From contig NZ_BAAACP010000007.1 of assembly GCF_039521565.1 (NCBI RefSeq), forward strand, positions 1 to 64,000: a stretch of DNA of 64,000 nucleotides. The letters run 5' to 3'. The translations under genes were made by a program, and so were the position numbers. Source of the DNA: Paraclostridium tenue (GTDB lineage Bacteria; Bacillota; Clostridia; Peptostreptococcales; Peptostreptococcaceae). Each line of letters starts with the position of its first letter. Position 1 is the stretch's first letter. The notes beneath the pieces were generated by a model. It did no database searches and had not been told where the DNA came from. It saw nothing but the letters and a program-made list of their open reading frames with translations. Positions 32,879-40,916 of the stretch are shown piece by piece.

Positions 32879-32932
32879 TATACTCATAAATAAAATAGTT
32901 GTGACAATTAGTCATTTTTATTTATGAGTATA
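32879..32932. terminator. 17-bp perfect inverted repeat, terminator-like
   Basis: Arms at 32879-32895 and 32916-32932 pair perfectly around a 20-base loop, about 20 bases after the stop of 31242-32858. The T content of the right arm makes a terminator possible; a recombination or protein site is the alternative. Confidence 0.6.
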
Positions 32933-33045
32933 TTGAAAATACTATATTTGATAAATATGAAATTCTGAGTATTTACAAGTGAAAATAATATTAAGATTTA
33001 TATACTTAATACTAGTTTATAATTAAATTGACTAACATCTATTCT

Positions 33046-33639
33046 TTACCATATATTAATTTTAATATCATGTTCTTTTAGTTCTTTACTTATACGCTTT
33101 AGCTTAAATGTGCATATTATACCTTTAAAAAAGCTTACGACTACTATGGTTAAAACCATCACATAATAACTATGTATAGTTTTATTATAATTATCATCCC
33201 AATGTGTAAAGTAATTTAATATATAAGTTACAAAAGGAAATATCGATACCATAAAGATTAGATATGTAACCTTAATTAGAGTTTCAAGTTTCGCTTCCCT
33301 AACTTTATCCTTTTGTTCTTGATCATTTTCTTCTAATGCTTCATCATTTCCTTCATTTTCCTTTATTTCTAAAAGTCCTCTCAACTCAATCAATAATTTA
33401 TTTTGATAACTTTCCCATAAAATTAAAAAGTAAAAAACTAAAAATAAGCTTATATTTATTGTTAGACAAAGTAAAATTAACTTAATGTTATCTAGTTTAT
33501 TAAATAAATCTCGCTTATACATAAATACAAAAGAAAAGCTTGGCGATATAAGAATAAATATACTTAAAACTATTTCAAGTAATTTCTTATGTTCTCCATT
33601 ATCTAAAGATTTTGTCCAAATTTCTAAAAATTTATCCAT
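33046..33639 (-). CDS. Four-span membrane protein (lysogenic accessory)
   Basis: A 197-aa protein from ATG 33639 behind AGGAGGGGAG. Hydrophobic segments lie at about 21-41, 51-74, 121-143 and 153-175. A charged cytosolic loop (about 75-118, KENEGNDEALEENDQEQKDK) separates two helix pairs. No family is recognised. The position beside the integrase, on the - strand with its own ribosome site, is typical of genes expressed from the lysogen, such as superinfection-exclusion proteins. That role is inferred from context; a holin role is less likely because of the size and loop. Confidence 0.65.
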   Translation of the reverse strand: MDKFLEIWTKSLDNGEHKKLLEIVLSIFILISPSFSFVFMYKRDLFNKLDNIKLILLCLTINISLFLVFYFLILWESYQNKLLIELRGLLEIKENEGNDEALEENDQEQKDKVREAKLETLIKVTYLIFMVSIFPFVTYILNYFTHWDDNYNKTIHSYYVMVLTIVVVSFFKGIICTFKLKRISKELKEHDIKINIW

Positions 33640-33755
33640 AACTCCCCTCCTTTTCATTTCCATATTATACCACAAAATTATTTTTTATTTCATAAATACA
33701 TTATATCAAATAAAAAAGGCAGCTAAATAGCCACCTTTCTATATTAAAAAAATAA

Positions 33756-34061
33756 TTAATCTTCTTCAAATACCAACTTATTGTCCTTCTTAAATATTAT
33801 ACCCTTAACCTCATGTGGTTCATCACAAAATCTACATCTATAATGTACCTCAACATCTAATTTATCTTCATACTCATTTATTATTTTTATATTAGCTGAT
33901 GATACATTGTCATTTAATCCAACATTATCTTTAATAAATTTCCCATTACCTATAGGTTGAGGAAAAAAATTATACCATCCTATTTCTTTGCCACATAAAT
34001 TATTTTTACATTTTGACATTGATTGTATTATTCTTCCTTCATAAAATTTTAGTTTGCACAT
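33756..34061 (-). CDS. Small zinc-ribbon-like protein
   Basis: A 101-aa protein with AAAGGAG seven bases before its ATG. Two cysteine pairs, CKNNLC (about 18-23) and CRFC (about 76-79), could hold one zinc ion, with beta-strand sequence between them (SSANIKIINEYEDKLDVEV). It ends acidic. No named family is recognised. It is transcribed with the neighbouring 89-aa gene toward the membrane protein, in the lysogen-side cluster next to the integrase. Confidence 0.62.
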   Translation of the reverse strand: MCKLKFYEGRIIQSMSKCKNNLCGKEIGWYNFFPQPIGNGKFIKDNVGLNDNVSSANIKIINEYEDKLDVEVHYRCRFCDEPHEVKGIIFKKDNKLVFEED

Positions 34062-34094
34062 ATTAACTCCTTTCTTGTATTAATTAATCTTCTA

Positions 34095-34364
34095 TTATTT
34101 CCATCCATGCAATTTTGCCATATCTTTATATTCAGCTATAGTCATTGTTGCGCTATCAGTAAATTTAATTGCTTCCATAGTTACATAATAGCAATTATCA
34201 TTAAAACTTAGTAGAACTTCTTCTATTTTTTTTTCCTTGTCCCACAATGCATCTTCTACAAGATATCCTTCCATAGGAATTAAGTCACTATTAAATTCCT
34301 TTTGTAATAAAAGCCACTCACCTTTTTTATTACCGATTACAGGTTGATTTAAAATTATTTTCAT
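34095..34364 (-). CDS. Hypothetical protein near the integrase
   Basis: An 89-aa protein with AAAGGAGT upstream of the ATG. Mixed alpha/beta, with NQPVIGNKKGEWLLLQKEF at the N-terminus and MTIAEYKDMAKLHGWK at the C-terminus. It contains a single Cys, no transmembrane helix and no known motif. Similar short proteins occur near clostridial prophage integrases. It is the first gene of the - strand cluster divergent from the integrase, where excisionase or immunity genes often sit, but it does not resemble a MerR-like excisionase. Confidence 0.6.
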   Translation of the reverse strand: MKIILNQPVIGNKKGEWLLLQKEFNSDLIPMEGYLVEDALWDKEKKIEEVLLSFNDNCYYVTMEAIKFTDSATMTIAEYKDMAKLHGWK

Positions 34365-34510
34365 TTTACATTACTCCTTTGCATTTTATAATATATTTTT
34401 ATGCTTTTTGCATATTTATAATTAATTCTACATATATATCTAAATTCCTCCATTTTATGCTATTGAATTAAAATAAATTTATGTGCTATATTAAATTTCG
34501 AGGTGATGAA

Positions 34511-35608
34511 ATGAAAGGAAGCGTTAGAAAAAGAGCAACTTGGGAATACTACTTTGATCTAGCAAAAGATGAAAATGGTAAACGTAGACGTAAATCTAAA
34601 GCAGGATTTAAAAGTAAATCTGATGCTGAAAAGGCATTAGCACAAGCATTAGCAGAATTTGAAAATACAGGAAGAGTTTTAAATGAAAGTAAATTAAGTG
34701 TATCAGAATATCTAAAATACTGGTATGATAACCATGTCTTATTAAACTGTAGATATAGAACCCAACTAGAATATAGAGTTATAATAAATGCTCATATAAA
34801 CCCATACTTAGGACATTACTACTTAAAGAACATAACTCCTGCTACAGTTAAAGAGTTCTTGGATACCCACTATAAAAGAAATATTGCAAAAAGGACTATG
34901 GAGAATATATTTACTGTATTAAAATATGCTTTGGATATGGCTGTATTTCCTTACGAATACATGAAATATAATCCTGCTAAAATGATTAAATTAAAATATA
35001 AATTTAAAAAAACTGAAGGTAATAGAATAACACATGAAGATGCACTTAAAGCATTAAACTATTTGCAAAATAATTACTATAATTACTATATTCCTTTTCT
35101 GATAATGTATCATACAGGGATTAGAAAAGGTGAAGTACTAGGTCTACAATGGGATAATATAGACTTTAAAAATAAGACAATTTGTATAAGACAACAAGCA
35201 ATATACAGAGATGGTAAAATGGTATTGTCTCCTACAAAAACTGAGGCGTCAATTGGTGACATAATTATGGGAGACACCTTATATAATGAATTATTATTGT
35301 ATAGAGAGTGGATACTTGAAAAAAAGTTAAATCATAATTTTGTATGTGTTAATACTAATTTTGATAATATGAGTACACCAAATATCTCTTGGATTATAAG
35401 CAAAATGAAAGATGTACTTAATATAAAAATAAATGCACATGGATTTCGCCATCTTCATGGTCAACTTTTACTAGAGAATAAAGCCAATATAAAGGGAATA
35501 CAAAGTCGATTACGTCATAAAAACATAGAGACTACTCTTTCAACGTATTTGAAATCTAGTAAAAAAATTGATAATGACATTGTGAACATTTGGGAGAGTA
35601 TGTTATAA
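34511..35608 (+). CDS. int: Tyrosine recombinase / phage integrase
   Basis: A 365-aa protein from ATG 34511 (AGGTGA six bases upstream). Residues 1-50 form the Tn916-type arm-binding domain (MKGSVRKRATWEYYFDLAKD...GFKSKSDAEKAL). Residues about 60-160 form the core-binding SAM-like domain. The catalytic domain has Arg205 (GIRKGEVLGL), Lys243, His310-x2-Arg313 (HGFRHLHG), His336 (LRHKNI) and the nucleophile Tyr346, so all active-site residues are present. It lies 175 bases from attR. It integrates the element into the 28-bp core in the symporter gene. A separate excisionase was not recognised. Confidence 0.95.
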   Translation: MKGSVRKRATWEYYFDLAKDENGKRRRKSKAGFKSKSDAEKALAQALAEFENTGRVLNESKLSVSEYLKYWYDNHVLLNCRYRTQLEYRVIINAHINPYLGHYYLKNITPATVKEFLDTHYKRNIAKRTMENIFTVLKYALDMAVFPYEYMKYNPAKMIKLKYKFKKTEGNRITHEDALKALNYLQNNYYNYYIPFLIMYHTGIRKGEVLGLQWDNIDFKNKTICIRQQAIYRDGKMVLSPTKTEASIGDIIMGDTLYNELLLYREWILEKKLNHNFVCVNTNFDNMSTPNISWIISKMKDVLNIKINAHGFRHLHGQLLLENKANIKGIQSRLRHKNIETTLSTYLKSSKKIDNDIVNIWESML

Positions 35609-35685
35609 TTGGTATTAAAAAACCACCCTAATTTTACTTAAGGTGGCAAATTGACTACAATTTAATATTTTGGACTACTAATTAT

Positions 35686-35781
35686 TTAATCATTTTTTGA
35701 ATTAAATATTTCTTTATCTAGTTTTCCTAGTGAATTCCCCACTACTATAGATGATGTAGTAGCCCCGTTTACATTTATCAT
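35686..35781 (-). CDS. 31-codon copy of the symporter C-terminus carried by the phage
   Basis: Starting MINVNGATTSSIVVGNSLGK and ending with a polar KND tail, this matches TM8 and the end of a dicarboxylate symporter: NVNGATTSSIVV has the conserved N-x-(N/T)-G-(D/A) substrate-site pattern. It lies on the phage side of attR, immediately after the 28-bp core. Its ATG overlaps the truncated symporter's stop codon as ATGA, allowing reinitiation. About 40 residues expected between the core and this point in an intact transporter are missing and are found, in part, at 1-71. It may be a passenger remnant or a partial repair of the interrupted gene. Confidence 0.7.
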   Translation of the reverse strand: MINVNGATTSSIVVGNSLGKLDKEIFNSKND

Positions 35782-36959
35782 AGAAGACCTGCTATACCAA
35801 GTGAAGATATTGTTATAACTACTAAAAGCATAACATAAAAACTTATGTCTTTATCTACTCCAGCCATATTAGCTATAGTTATAGCCATTAAGGCAGGATA
35901 TATACCAGCACAACCATTCATCCCCATATTAGCTCCTAAACTTGCAGTAAAACTTGATACACCTTCATCAACTCCTTGATTTTTAACAAGTGCTTCTATA
36001 GTTACAGGAAGTGTACCTAAACTTGAACGAGATGTAAATGCTAATAATAAAGGTTCTGCAGCATTTTTTATGTAAGTTATTGGATTTAATCCATTTAAAG
36101 TTACTATAACTAAATGCACTACAAATAATATAGCTGTTGCAACATATAAAGCTACTACAAACTCAACAACTGATATCATGGATGATATCCCTCTTGCAGT
36201 TATTGTATTTGCAAGCAATGCAACTACTGCATAAGGCATAAACTTTATAACTGTCATAGCAACACTTACTATTATCTTGTAAAAAGCTTCTACTAAGTTT
36301 ATAAATGGTTTTACAACATCCATATATTTTTTCTTCATTCTATTTGTTGCAAGTCCTAAGAAAGTAGCAAATACTATTATAGCAACGATATTTCCTTCTG
36401 CCATAGCTCCTACAGGATTTGATGGTAGTAACCCTCTTAAAGTATCAACTAGAGGTGTTATTTCTCTCATTTCAGGAGTTTCAATTCCTGTTACTTGTGT
36501 TCCAACACCTAATTGCATTACATTACCAACTACTATACCTATAATAGCTGCTAATGCTGTAGTTCCAAGCAACATACCTAATGATCTAAATGTTAGTGCT
36601 TGTAAATTATCTCCTTCTTTCATATTAATTATAACTCTTATAATTGATACAAATACCATAGGTACAACTAACATTTTTAATAAATCCATAAATCCATATC
36701 CAAACAATCCATACCATTTAGTTACTTCTTGTAACCAAACTACTTTTGATGGATCTTCTGGAAGTCCTGCTACTAATTGAATTATAATTCCTAATGCAAG
36801 TCCTATAATTGTTGCATAAATTGTTCTCGTTGAGAACTTTACTTTTTTCTTTTCAAATTGTTTTACTATAAAAAATGTTCCTAATAAAACAATCATAAAA
36901 AGTACTGTTTTAATGTCTGTTACCATTAAAAATTGCGATAAAAATGAACTCTCCCCCAT
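35778..36959 (-). pseudogene. Dicarboxylate/amino acid:cation symporter, truncated by the prophage
   Basis: A DAACS-family secondary transporter interrupted after 391 native residues. It begins at an ATG after GGAGG and contains the family's helices, the first re-entrant hairpin (TSRSSLGTLPVTIEAL, about 317-332, the serine-rich motif) and the TM7 motif GANMGMNGCAGIYPALMAI (about 348-366, NMxG-like). The frame ends LGIAGLL-stop, just past the 28-bp core, so most of HP2, TM8 and the C-terminus are lost. Such proteins take up glutamate, aspartate, succinate or related substrates with Na+ or H+. Function without HP2 is unlikely. The rest of the gene is at the left edge of the window. Confidence 0.92.
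35783..35810. other. attR core (28-bp direct repeat)
   Basis: Exact copy of 72-99. Host gene sequence continues to the right (35811 onward, - strand gene) and phage sequence lies to the left. Confidence 0.93.
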
Positions 36960-37254
36960 ATTGTTCCTCCATGATGTATAATATTATAATTTATAATTTT
37001 TGAAACTGGTTATTTATTTAACCAATCTCCCCCTCGATTATTCATATTATATTATCTTTTTACCTATGTCAACCTTTTCCCGTATGAATTTTAGCACTTT
37101 TTATAAAATATCACTTTTTCCTTATTTTCTCTATTTATCTATTATTATAAATTATTCGAAAATTCCATCATAAGGAAATCATATTCCCAACACATACACA
37201 AATTTGTTATACTATATTTTACGAAATTATAATAAATAGTGTGTGAGGTGTTAT

Positions 37255-38115
37255 ATGAAAGAAAACATTTTTAAAAAATTTTTATTTGAATCTATAGGGT
37301 TAATTTTAGGATGTATTTTTATGAGTATAGGTATAAATATGTTTTTAAAACCTTATACTATAGCTCCTGGAGGACTTAGCGGTTTATCTGTAGTTTTAGG
37401 TAAGTTAACAGGTCTCCCTATACCTGTGGTTATGTTAGGAATAGGTATTCCTCTAGTAATATTTTCAATAAAGATATTAGGTATAAAAGATTCAATCAAA
37501 ACCCTTATAGGCATGAGTATATTCTCAGCAATATTAAGTCTTACATCCAAACTATCTAATACACACGTAACTGAGGATGTATTATTATGTGCAGTATCTG
37601 GTGCACTTTGTTTAGGAATTGGACTTGGAATTGTTCTTAAGATGGATGCGTCAACAGGAGGAACAGATCTTATAGCTTTGATGCTAAATAAAATTTTTCC
37701 TAATATACCACTTTCTAAATTTATGATTTTATTAGACGGAATGGTTGTTATATCTGCAGGTGTAGCTAGTAAAAACTTAGAAACTGCACTTTATTCAGGT
37801 GTTGCACTTTATATTATAGTTAAAGTTGTAGATGCTATAGTTTCTGATTTTAACTATTCTAAAGCATTTATGATTATATCTAATGAGCCAAATAACTTAA
37901 GAGATGGCATTAATAGAGAAATTAAAAGAGGAATTACTTTTCTTCAAGGTAAGGGTGGTTATACAAACGAAGACAAAAACGTATTATTAGTTGTTGTTTC
38001 TAAAAATGAAGAAGTTCATTTAAAAAAAGTTATTAAAAGTATAGATTCTTCTGCATTTATAATTGTAACTGATGTTCATGAAGTTTTAGGCGAAGGTTTT
38101 AAAGCTATAGCTTAG
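37255..38115 (+). CDS. YitT family membrane protein
   Basis: A 286-aa protein from ATG 37255 (GAGGTG eight bases upstream). Residues about 10-190 hold five to six hydrophobic spans, with the repeated signature of DUF161 ('PYTIAPGGLSGLSVVLGKL' near 33-51; 'DASTGGTDLIALMLNK' near 130-145). The soluble C-terminal ~100 residues match DUF2179 (GKGGYTNEDKNVLLVVVSK...). YitT proteins are widespread in Firmicutes, and transport of a small molecule has been proposed but not shown. It is divergent from the symporter, with ~295 bases between them, and stands alone. Confidence 0.88.
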   Translation: MKENIFKKFLFESIGLILGCIFMSIGINMFLKPYTIAPGGLSGLSVVLGKLTGLPIPVVMLGIGIPLVIFSIKILGIKDSIKTLIGMSIFSAILSLTSKLSNTHVTEDVLLCAVSGALCLGIGLGIVLKMDASTGGTDLIALMLNKIFPNIPLSKFMILLDGMVVISAGVASKNLETALYSGVALYIIVKVVDAIVSDFNYSKAFMIISNEPNNLRDGINREIKRGITFLQGKGGYTNEDKNVLLVVVSKNEEVHLKKVIKSIDSSAFIIVTDVHEVLGEGFKAIA

Positions 38116-38176
38116 CAACATCATCCTCTTAAAATCATAATTTATATTCATATACATGATTTTAGGAGGAATTTTT

Positions 38177-38587
38177 ATGTCTAATGCTCAATATGGAGAT
38201 TTAATTTTTGTTGATCATGGATTGTATAAGCATTTTGGCATATATATAAACGATGATTGCGTTATACATTATGATGGTAAAATTGACGATAAATTTTTAA
38301 GGCATATGTGTATTCGTCAAACTAATATGGATAGATTTTTAGCTGGTAAAAATAGTTTTAAGATATATAATGATAAAAATTCTAATATATCTTCCTGTGA
38401 TGTGGTAAATAGAGCTAAATCACGTTTAGGAGAAAAAAATTTCAATTTAATATTTAATAATTGTGAACATTTTGGATTATGGTGCAAAACTGGAATTAAT
38501 AAATCTAATCAAGTAAATTTAATATTATCACTACTTTTATTTGTCATTATCGGAACAGATTACTATAATAAAAAAGGCAGAGAATAA
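38177..38587 (+). CDS. LRAT-like NlpC/P60-superfamily protein
   Basis: A 136-aa protein from ATG 38177 (AGGAGG eight bases upstream). It has the permuted papain-like LRAT signature: YGDLIFVDHGLYKHFGIYI (His near residue 19), CVIHYDG (His near 32) and NNCEHFGLWC (Cys near residue 102), giving the His-His-Cys catalytic set. A hydrophobic C-terminal helix (VNLILSLLLFVIIGTDYY) suggests a membrane anchor. LRAT relatives act as phospholipases, acyltransferases or deamidases. The bacterial members' substrates are mostly unknown. It follows yitT by about 60 bases and is closed by a terminator. Confidence 0.82.
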   Translation: MSNAQYGDLIFVDHGLYKHFGIYINDDCVIHYDGKIDDKFLRHMCIRQTNMDRFLAGKNSFKIYNDKNSNISSCDVVNRAKSRLGEKNFNLIFNNCEHFGLWCKTGINKSNQVNLILSLLLFVIIGTDYYNKKGRE

Positions 38588-38598
38588 ATCTCTGCCTA
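38576..38598. terminator. Bidirectional terminator
   Basis: GGCAGAGA (38576-38583) pairs with TCTCTGCC (38589-38596); A6 precedes it on the + strand. It separates the LRAT-like gene from the convergent 38626-39012 gene. Confidence 0.75.
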
Positions 38599-38625
38599 AA
38601 ATACTATGTCATATCAAATTTAGTG

Positions 38626-39012
38626 TTAAATTGAAGGGTATTGTATATCAAAGAATAATAAAACTCTAGCTGTTTGAGCTCCTGAAAGAATTTGAACAGT
38701 TACAGCATTTAAAGCAGCTACGGAAATTACTGCCTCATCATTTGCTTCTACAACTATATTTGACCCATCTACTACAAAATTTATAGTTGCTCTTGATAAG
38801 TTTCTCAGTATTACTGTACCTCGTACAAATGCCATTCCAGGATTCGCTATATAAACTGTTTTAACTCCTGTTGTAGCAGTTGTTCTTAAAGTAAATTGTT
38901 CTTTGATAAATGAATCAGGATTACAACAAACACTACTAATCTTATTTTTTATATCATCATAATCTGAGTCTGTGTTATCTTCACAACAAAATTTATTATA
39001 AAATTCACTCAT
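38626..39012 (-). CDS. Cys-rich beta-sheet protein, possible endospore appendage (DUF3992-like) subunit
   Basis: A 128-aa protein. The N-terminus has two Cys pairs (CC near residues 9-10 and CC near 29-30). It is followed by a beta-rich domain (about 40-128) with TVYIANPGMAFVRGTVILRN, NFVVDGSNIVVEANDEAVIS and a final FFDIQYPSI. This layout (N-terminal cysteines for intersubunit disulfides, one jellyroll-like domain, aromatic end) resembles the Ena/DUF3992 subunits of spore appendage fibres. The identity is uncertain. No neighbour is obviously a spore-coat gene. It has its own AGGAGG site and is monocistronic. Confidence 0.5.
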   Translation of the reverse strand: MSEFYNKFCCEDNTDSDYDDIKNKISSVCCNPDSFIKEQFTLRTTATTGVKTVYIANPGMAFVRGTVILRNLSRATINFVVDGSNIVVEANDEAVISVAALNAVTVQILSGAQTARVLLFFDIQYPSI

Positions 39013-39134
39013 TATTATATTCCTCCTTTAATAAGACTAGTTATAACTAGCCCTTAATATATAATATTCTTTATAAAAATTTTGTTTACACTATAATTCG
39101 ATATTTTTATATTTTATTCAACAAAATTCACTAA

Positions 39135-39195
39135 ATAAAAAAGCACTACTTATTCTATATAATTTTAAAAATTATATAGAATAAGTTAGTGCTTT
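39135..39195 (-). terminator. Long terminator hairpin after the ABC-F gene
   Basis: A ~27-bp stem with one mismatch; outer arms are AAAGCACTA (39140-39148) and TAGTGCTTT (39187-39195). On the - strand it is followed by a T6 run. Confidence 0.8.
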
Positions 39196-39208
39196 AAAAA
39201 CTTCTTAA

Positions 39209-40834
39209 TTACTTTTCAACAGCATACATTTTCTTTAATTGAGCTTGTATGTCCTTATTTTCTAAGTATTCATCAAGAGTAGTTTTTCTATCCATTATTC
39301 CATTTGGAGTTATCTCTATTATTCTATTTGCAAGAGTTTGTATCATCTCTTGGTCATGAGAGTTAAATATTAATACTCCTGGGAATTTTTCTAACCCTTT
39401 ATTTACAGAAGTTATAGATTCTAGGTCTAAGTGGTTAGTTGGATCATCAAGTACTAAAACGTTAGCATTAGATAACATAAGTTTTGATAACATACATCTA
39501 ACTTTTTCTCCTCCAGATAAAACTTGAGCTTGTTTTAAAGCTTCTTCTCCAGAGAATAACATTCTACCTAAGAAACCTCTTATGAAACTTTCACTTTTTT
39601 CTTCTGAATATTGTCTTAACCAATCAACTAGTGAATACTCTACACCATCAAAATATTTATTGTGGTTTTTAGGAAGATAACTTTGAGAAGTTGTTACACC
39701 CCACTTGAAATCTCCACTATCAGGAGTATCTTCACCCATTATTATATTAAATAATGTAGTTATAGCTATCTCATCTCCTAAGAATGCTACCTTATCATCT
39801 CTATCTAATCTAAATGATACATTATCTAAAACTTTAACACCATCTACAGTTTTAGTTAAGTTATTTACTTCTAAAACTTCATTTCCTATTTCTCTTTCAG
39901 GAGTAAATCCAACATATGGATATCTTCTTCTTGATGGTTGTATATCTGCAACTTCTAATTTTTCTAATTGTTTCTTTCTAGAAGTTGCTTGCTTTGCTTT
40001 AGAAGCATTTGAGCTGAATCTTGCGATGAACTCTTTTAATTGAGCTATTTTTTCTTCAGCTTTTTTGTTTTGATCTTTAGCTAATTGTAATGCTAATTGG
40101 CTTGATTCATACCAGAAGTCATAGTTACCAACATACATTTGTATTTTACCAAAGTCAACATCAACTATATTTGTACATATTTGGTTTAAGAAGTGTCTAT
40201 CATGTGATACAACTATTACTATAGAATCTTCTAAATCCATTATGAAGTTATTTAACCAATTTATTGATTGGAAATCTAAGTGGTTTGTAGGTTCGTCCAT
40301 TATTAGTATTTCTGGCTTACCAAATAAAGCTTGAGCTAATAATACCTTAACTTTATCTCCACCTGTTAATTCTTTCATTTGCTTATAGTGTAAGTCTTTA
40401 GTTATACCAAGACCCATTAATAATTTTTCTGCATTTGTTTCTGCATCCCATCCATCAAGTTCAGCAAACTCACCTTCAAGTTCAGCAGCTTTTATACCAT
40501 CTTCTTCAGAAAAATCTGGCTTCATGTATAATGCATCTTTTTCTTTCATTATTTCATAAAGTCTAGCATGTCCCATTATAACAACATCTAAAACAGTATC
40601 TTCTTCATATTTGAAGTGGTCCTGTCTAAGTACTGACATTCTTTCTTTTTCAGTTATTGATACACTTCCTGTATTTGCTTCTATATCACCAGCTAATATT
40701 TTTAGGAAAGTAGATTTTCCTGCTCCATTAGCTCCTATTATCCCGTAACAATTTCCTTTAGTGAATTTTAAGTTAACGTCTTTGAATAACTCTTTATCCC
40801 CAAATCTAAGACCAACATTAGTAACTTGTAACAT
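39209..40834 (-). CDS. ABC-F ATPase, YbiT/YkpA type
   Basis: A 541-aa protein with two tandem ATPase domains and no membrane segment. The first has GIIGANGAGKST (Walker A, about 31-42), LTGGDKVKVLLAQAL and MDEPTNHLD. The second has LSGGEKVRCMLSK and LDDPTNHLDLES, but its Walker A is degenerate: FLGDEIAITTLF replaces the GxxGxGKS/T loop and lacks the lysine. The interdomain linker (about 240-290, KKAEEKIAQLKEF) is the P-site-tRNA interaction motif of ABC-F proteins. These act on stalled ribosomes. A variant second Walker A may be a family trait here or may mean one catalytic site only. Confidence 0.9.
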   Translation of the reverse strand: MLQVTNVGLRFGDKELFKDVNLKFTKGNCYGIIGANGAGKSTFLKILAGDIEANTGSVSITEKERMSVLRQDHFKYEEDTVLDVVIMGHARLYEIMKEKDALYMKPDFSEEDGIKAAELEGEFAELDGWDAETNAEKLLMGLGITKDLHYKQMKELTGGDKVKVLLAQALFGKPEILIMDEPTNHLDFQSINWLNNFIMDLEDSIVIVVSHDRHFLNQICTNIVDVDFGKIQMYVGNYDFWYESSQLALQLAKDQNKKAEEKIAQLKEFIARFSSNASKAKQATSRKKQLEKLEVADIQPSRRRYPYVGFTPEREIGNEVLEVNNLTKTVDGVKVLDNVSFRLDRDDKVAFLGDEIAITTLFNIIMGEDTPDSGDFKWGVTTSQSYLPKNHNKYFDGVEYSLVDWLRQYSEEKSESFIRGFLGRMLFSGEEALKQAQVLSGGEKVRCMLSKLMLSNANVLVLDDPTNHLDLESITSVNKGLEKFPGVLIFNSHDQEMIQTLANRIIEITPNGIMDRKTTLDEYLENKDIQAQLKKMYAVEK

Positions 40835-40916
40835 TCGCTTATTTCCTTTCTAACTACTAAAATTTATAAAATTTTACAACTCTTCTAATAATATAATAAA
40901 TTTATAACTTAGTCAA

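Larger units (their letters stand above)
72..35810. mobile_element. Defective or helper-dependent siphovirus-like prophage integrated in a symporter gene
   Basis: The element is bounded by an exact 28-bp direct repeat (72-99 and 35783-35810). A tyrosine integrase lies just inside the right boundary. It encodes the terminase to tape-measure part of a long-tailed phage on the - strand, a plasmid-type RepA_N initiator at the left and an early region with a helicase on the + strand. Distal tail, receptor-binding, holin and endolysin genes are absent. The large terminase carries an in-frame stop and the tape measure a frameshift. The interrupted symporter reads in the same frame across the repeat on both sides, which fixes the boundaries independently of gene content. 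Confidence 0.93.

Noticed and set aside
33046..33639. Holin candidate
   Set aside because: Four spans with a large charged loop and 197 residues, beside the integrase and facing away from late genes; no endolysin adjoins it.
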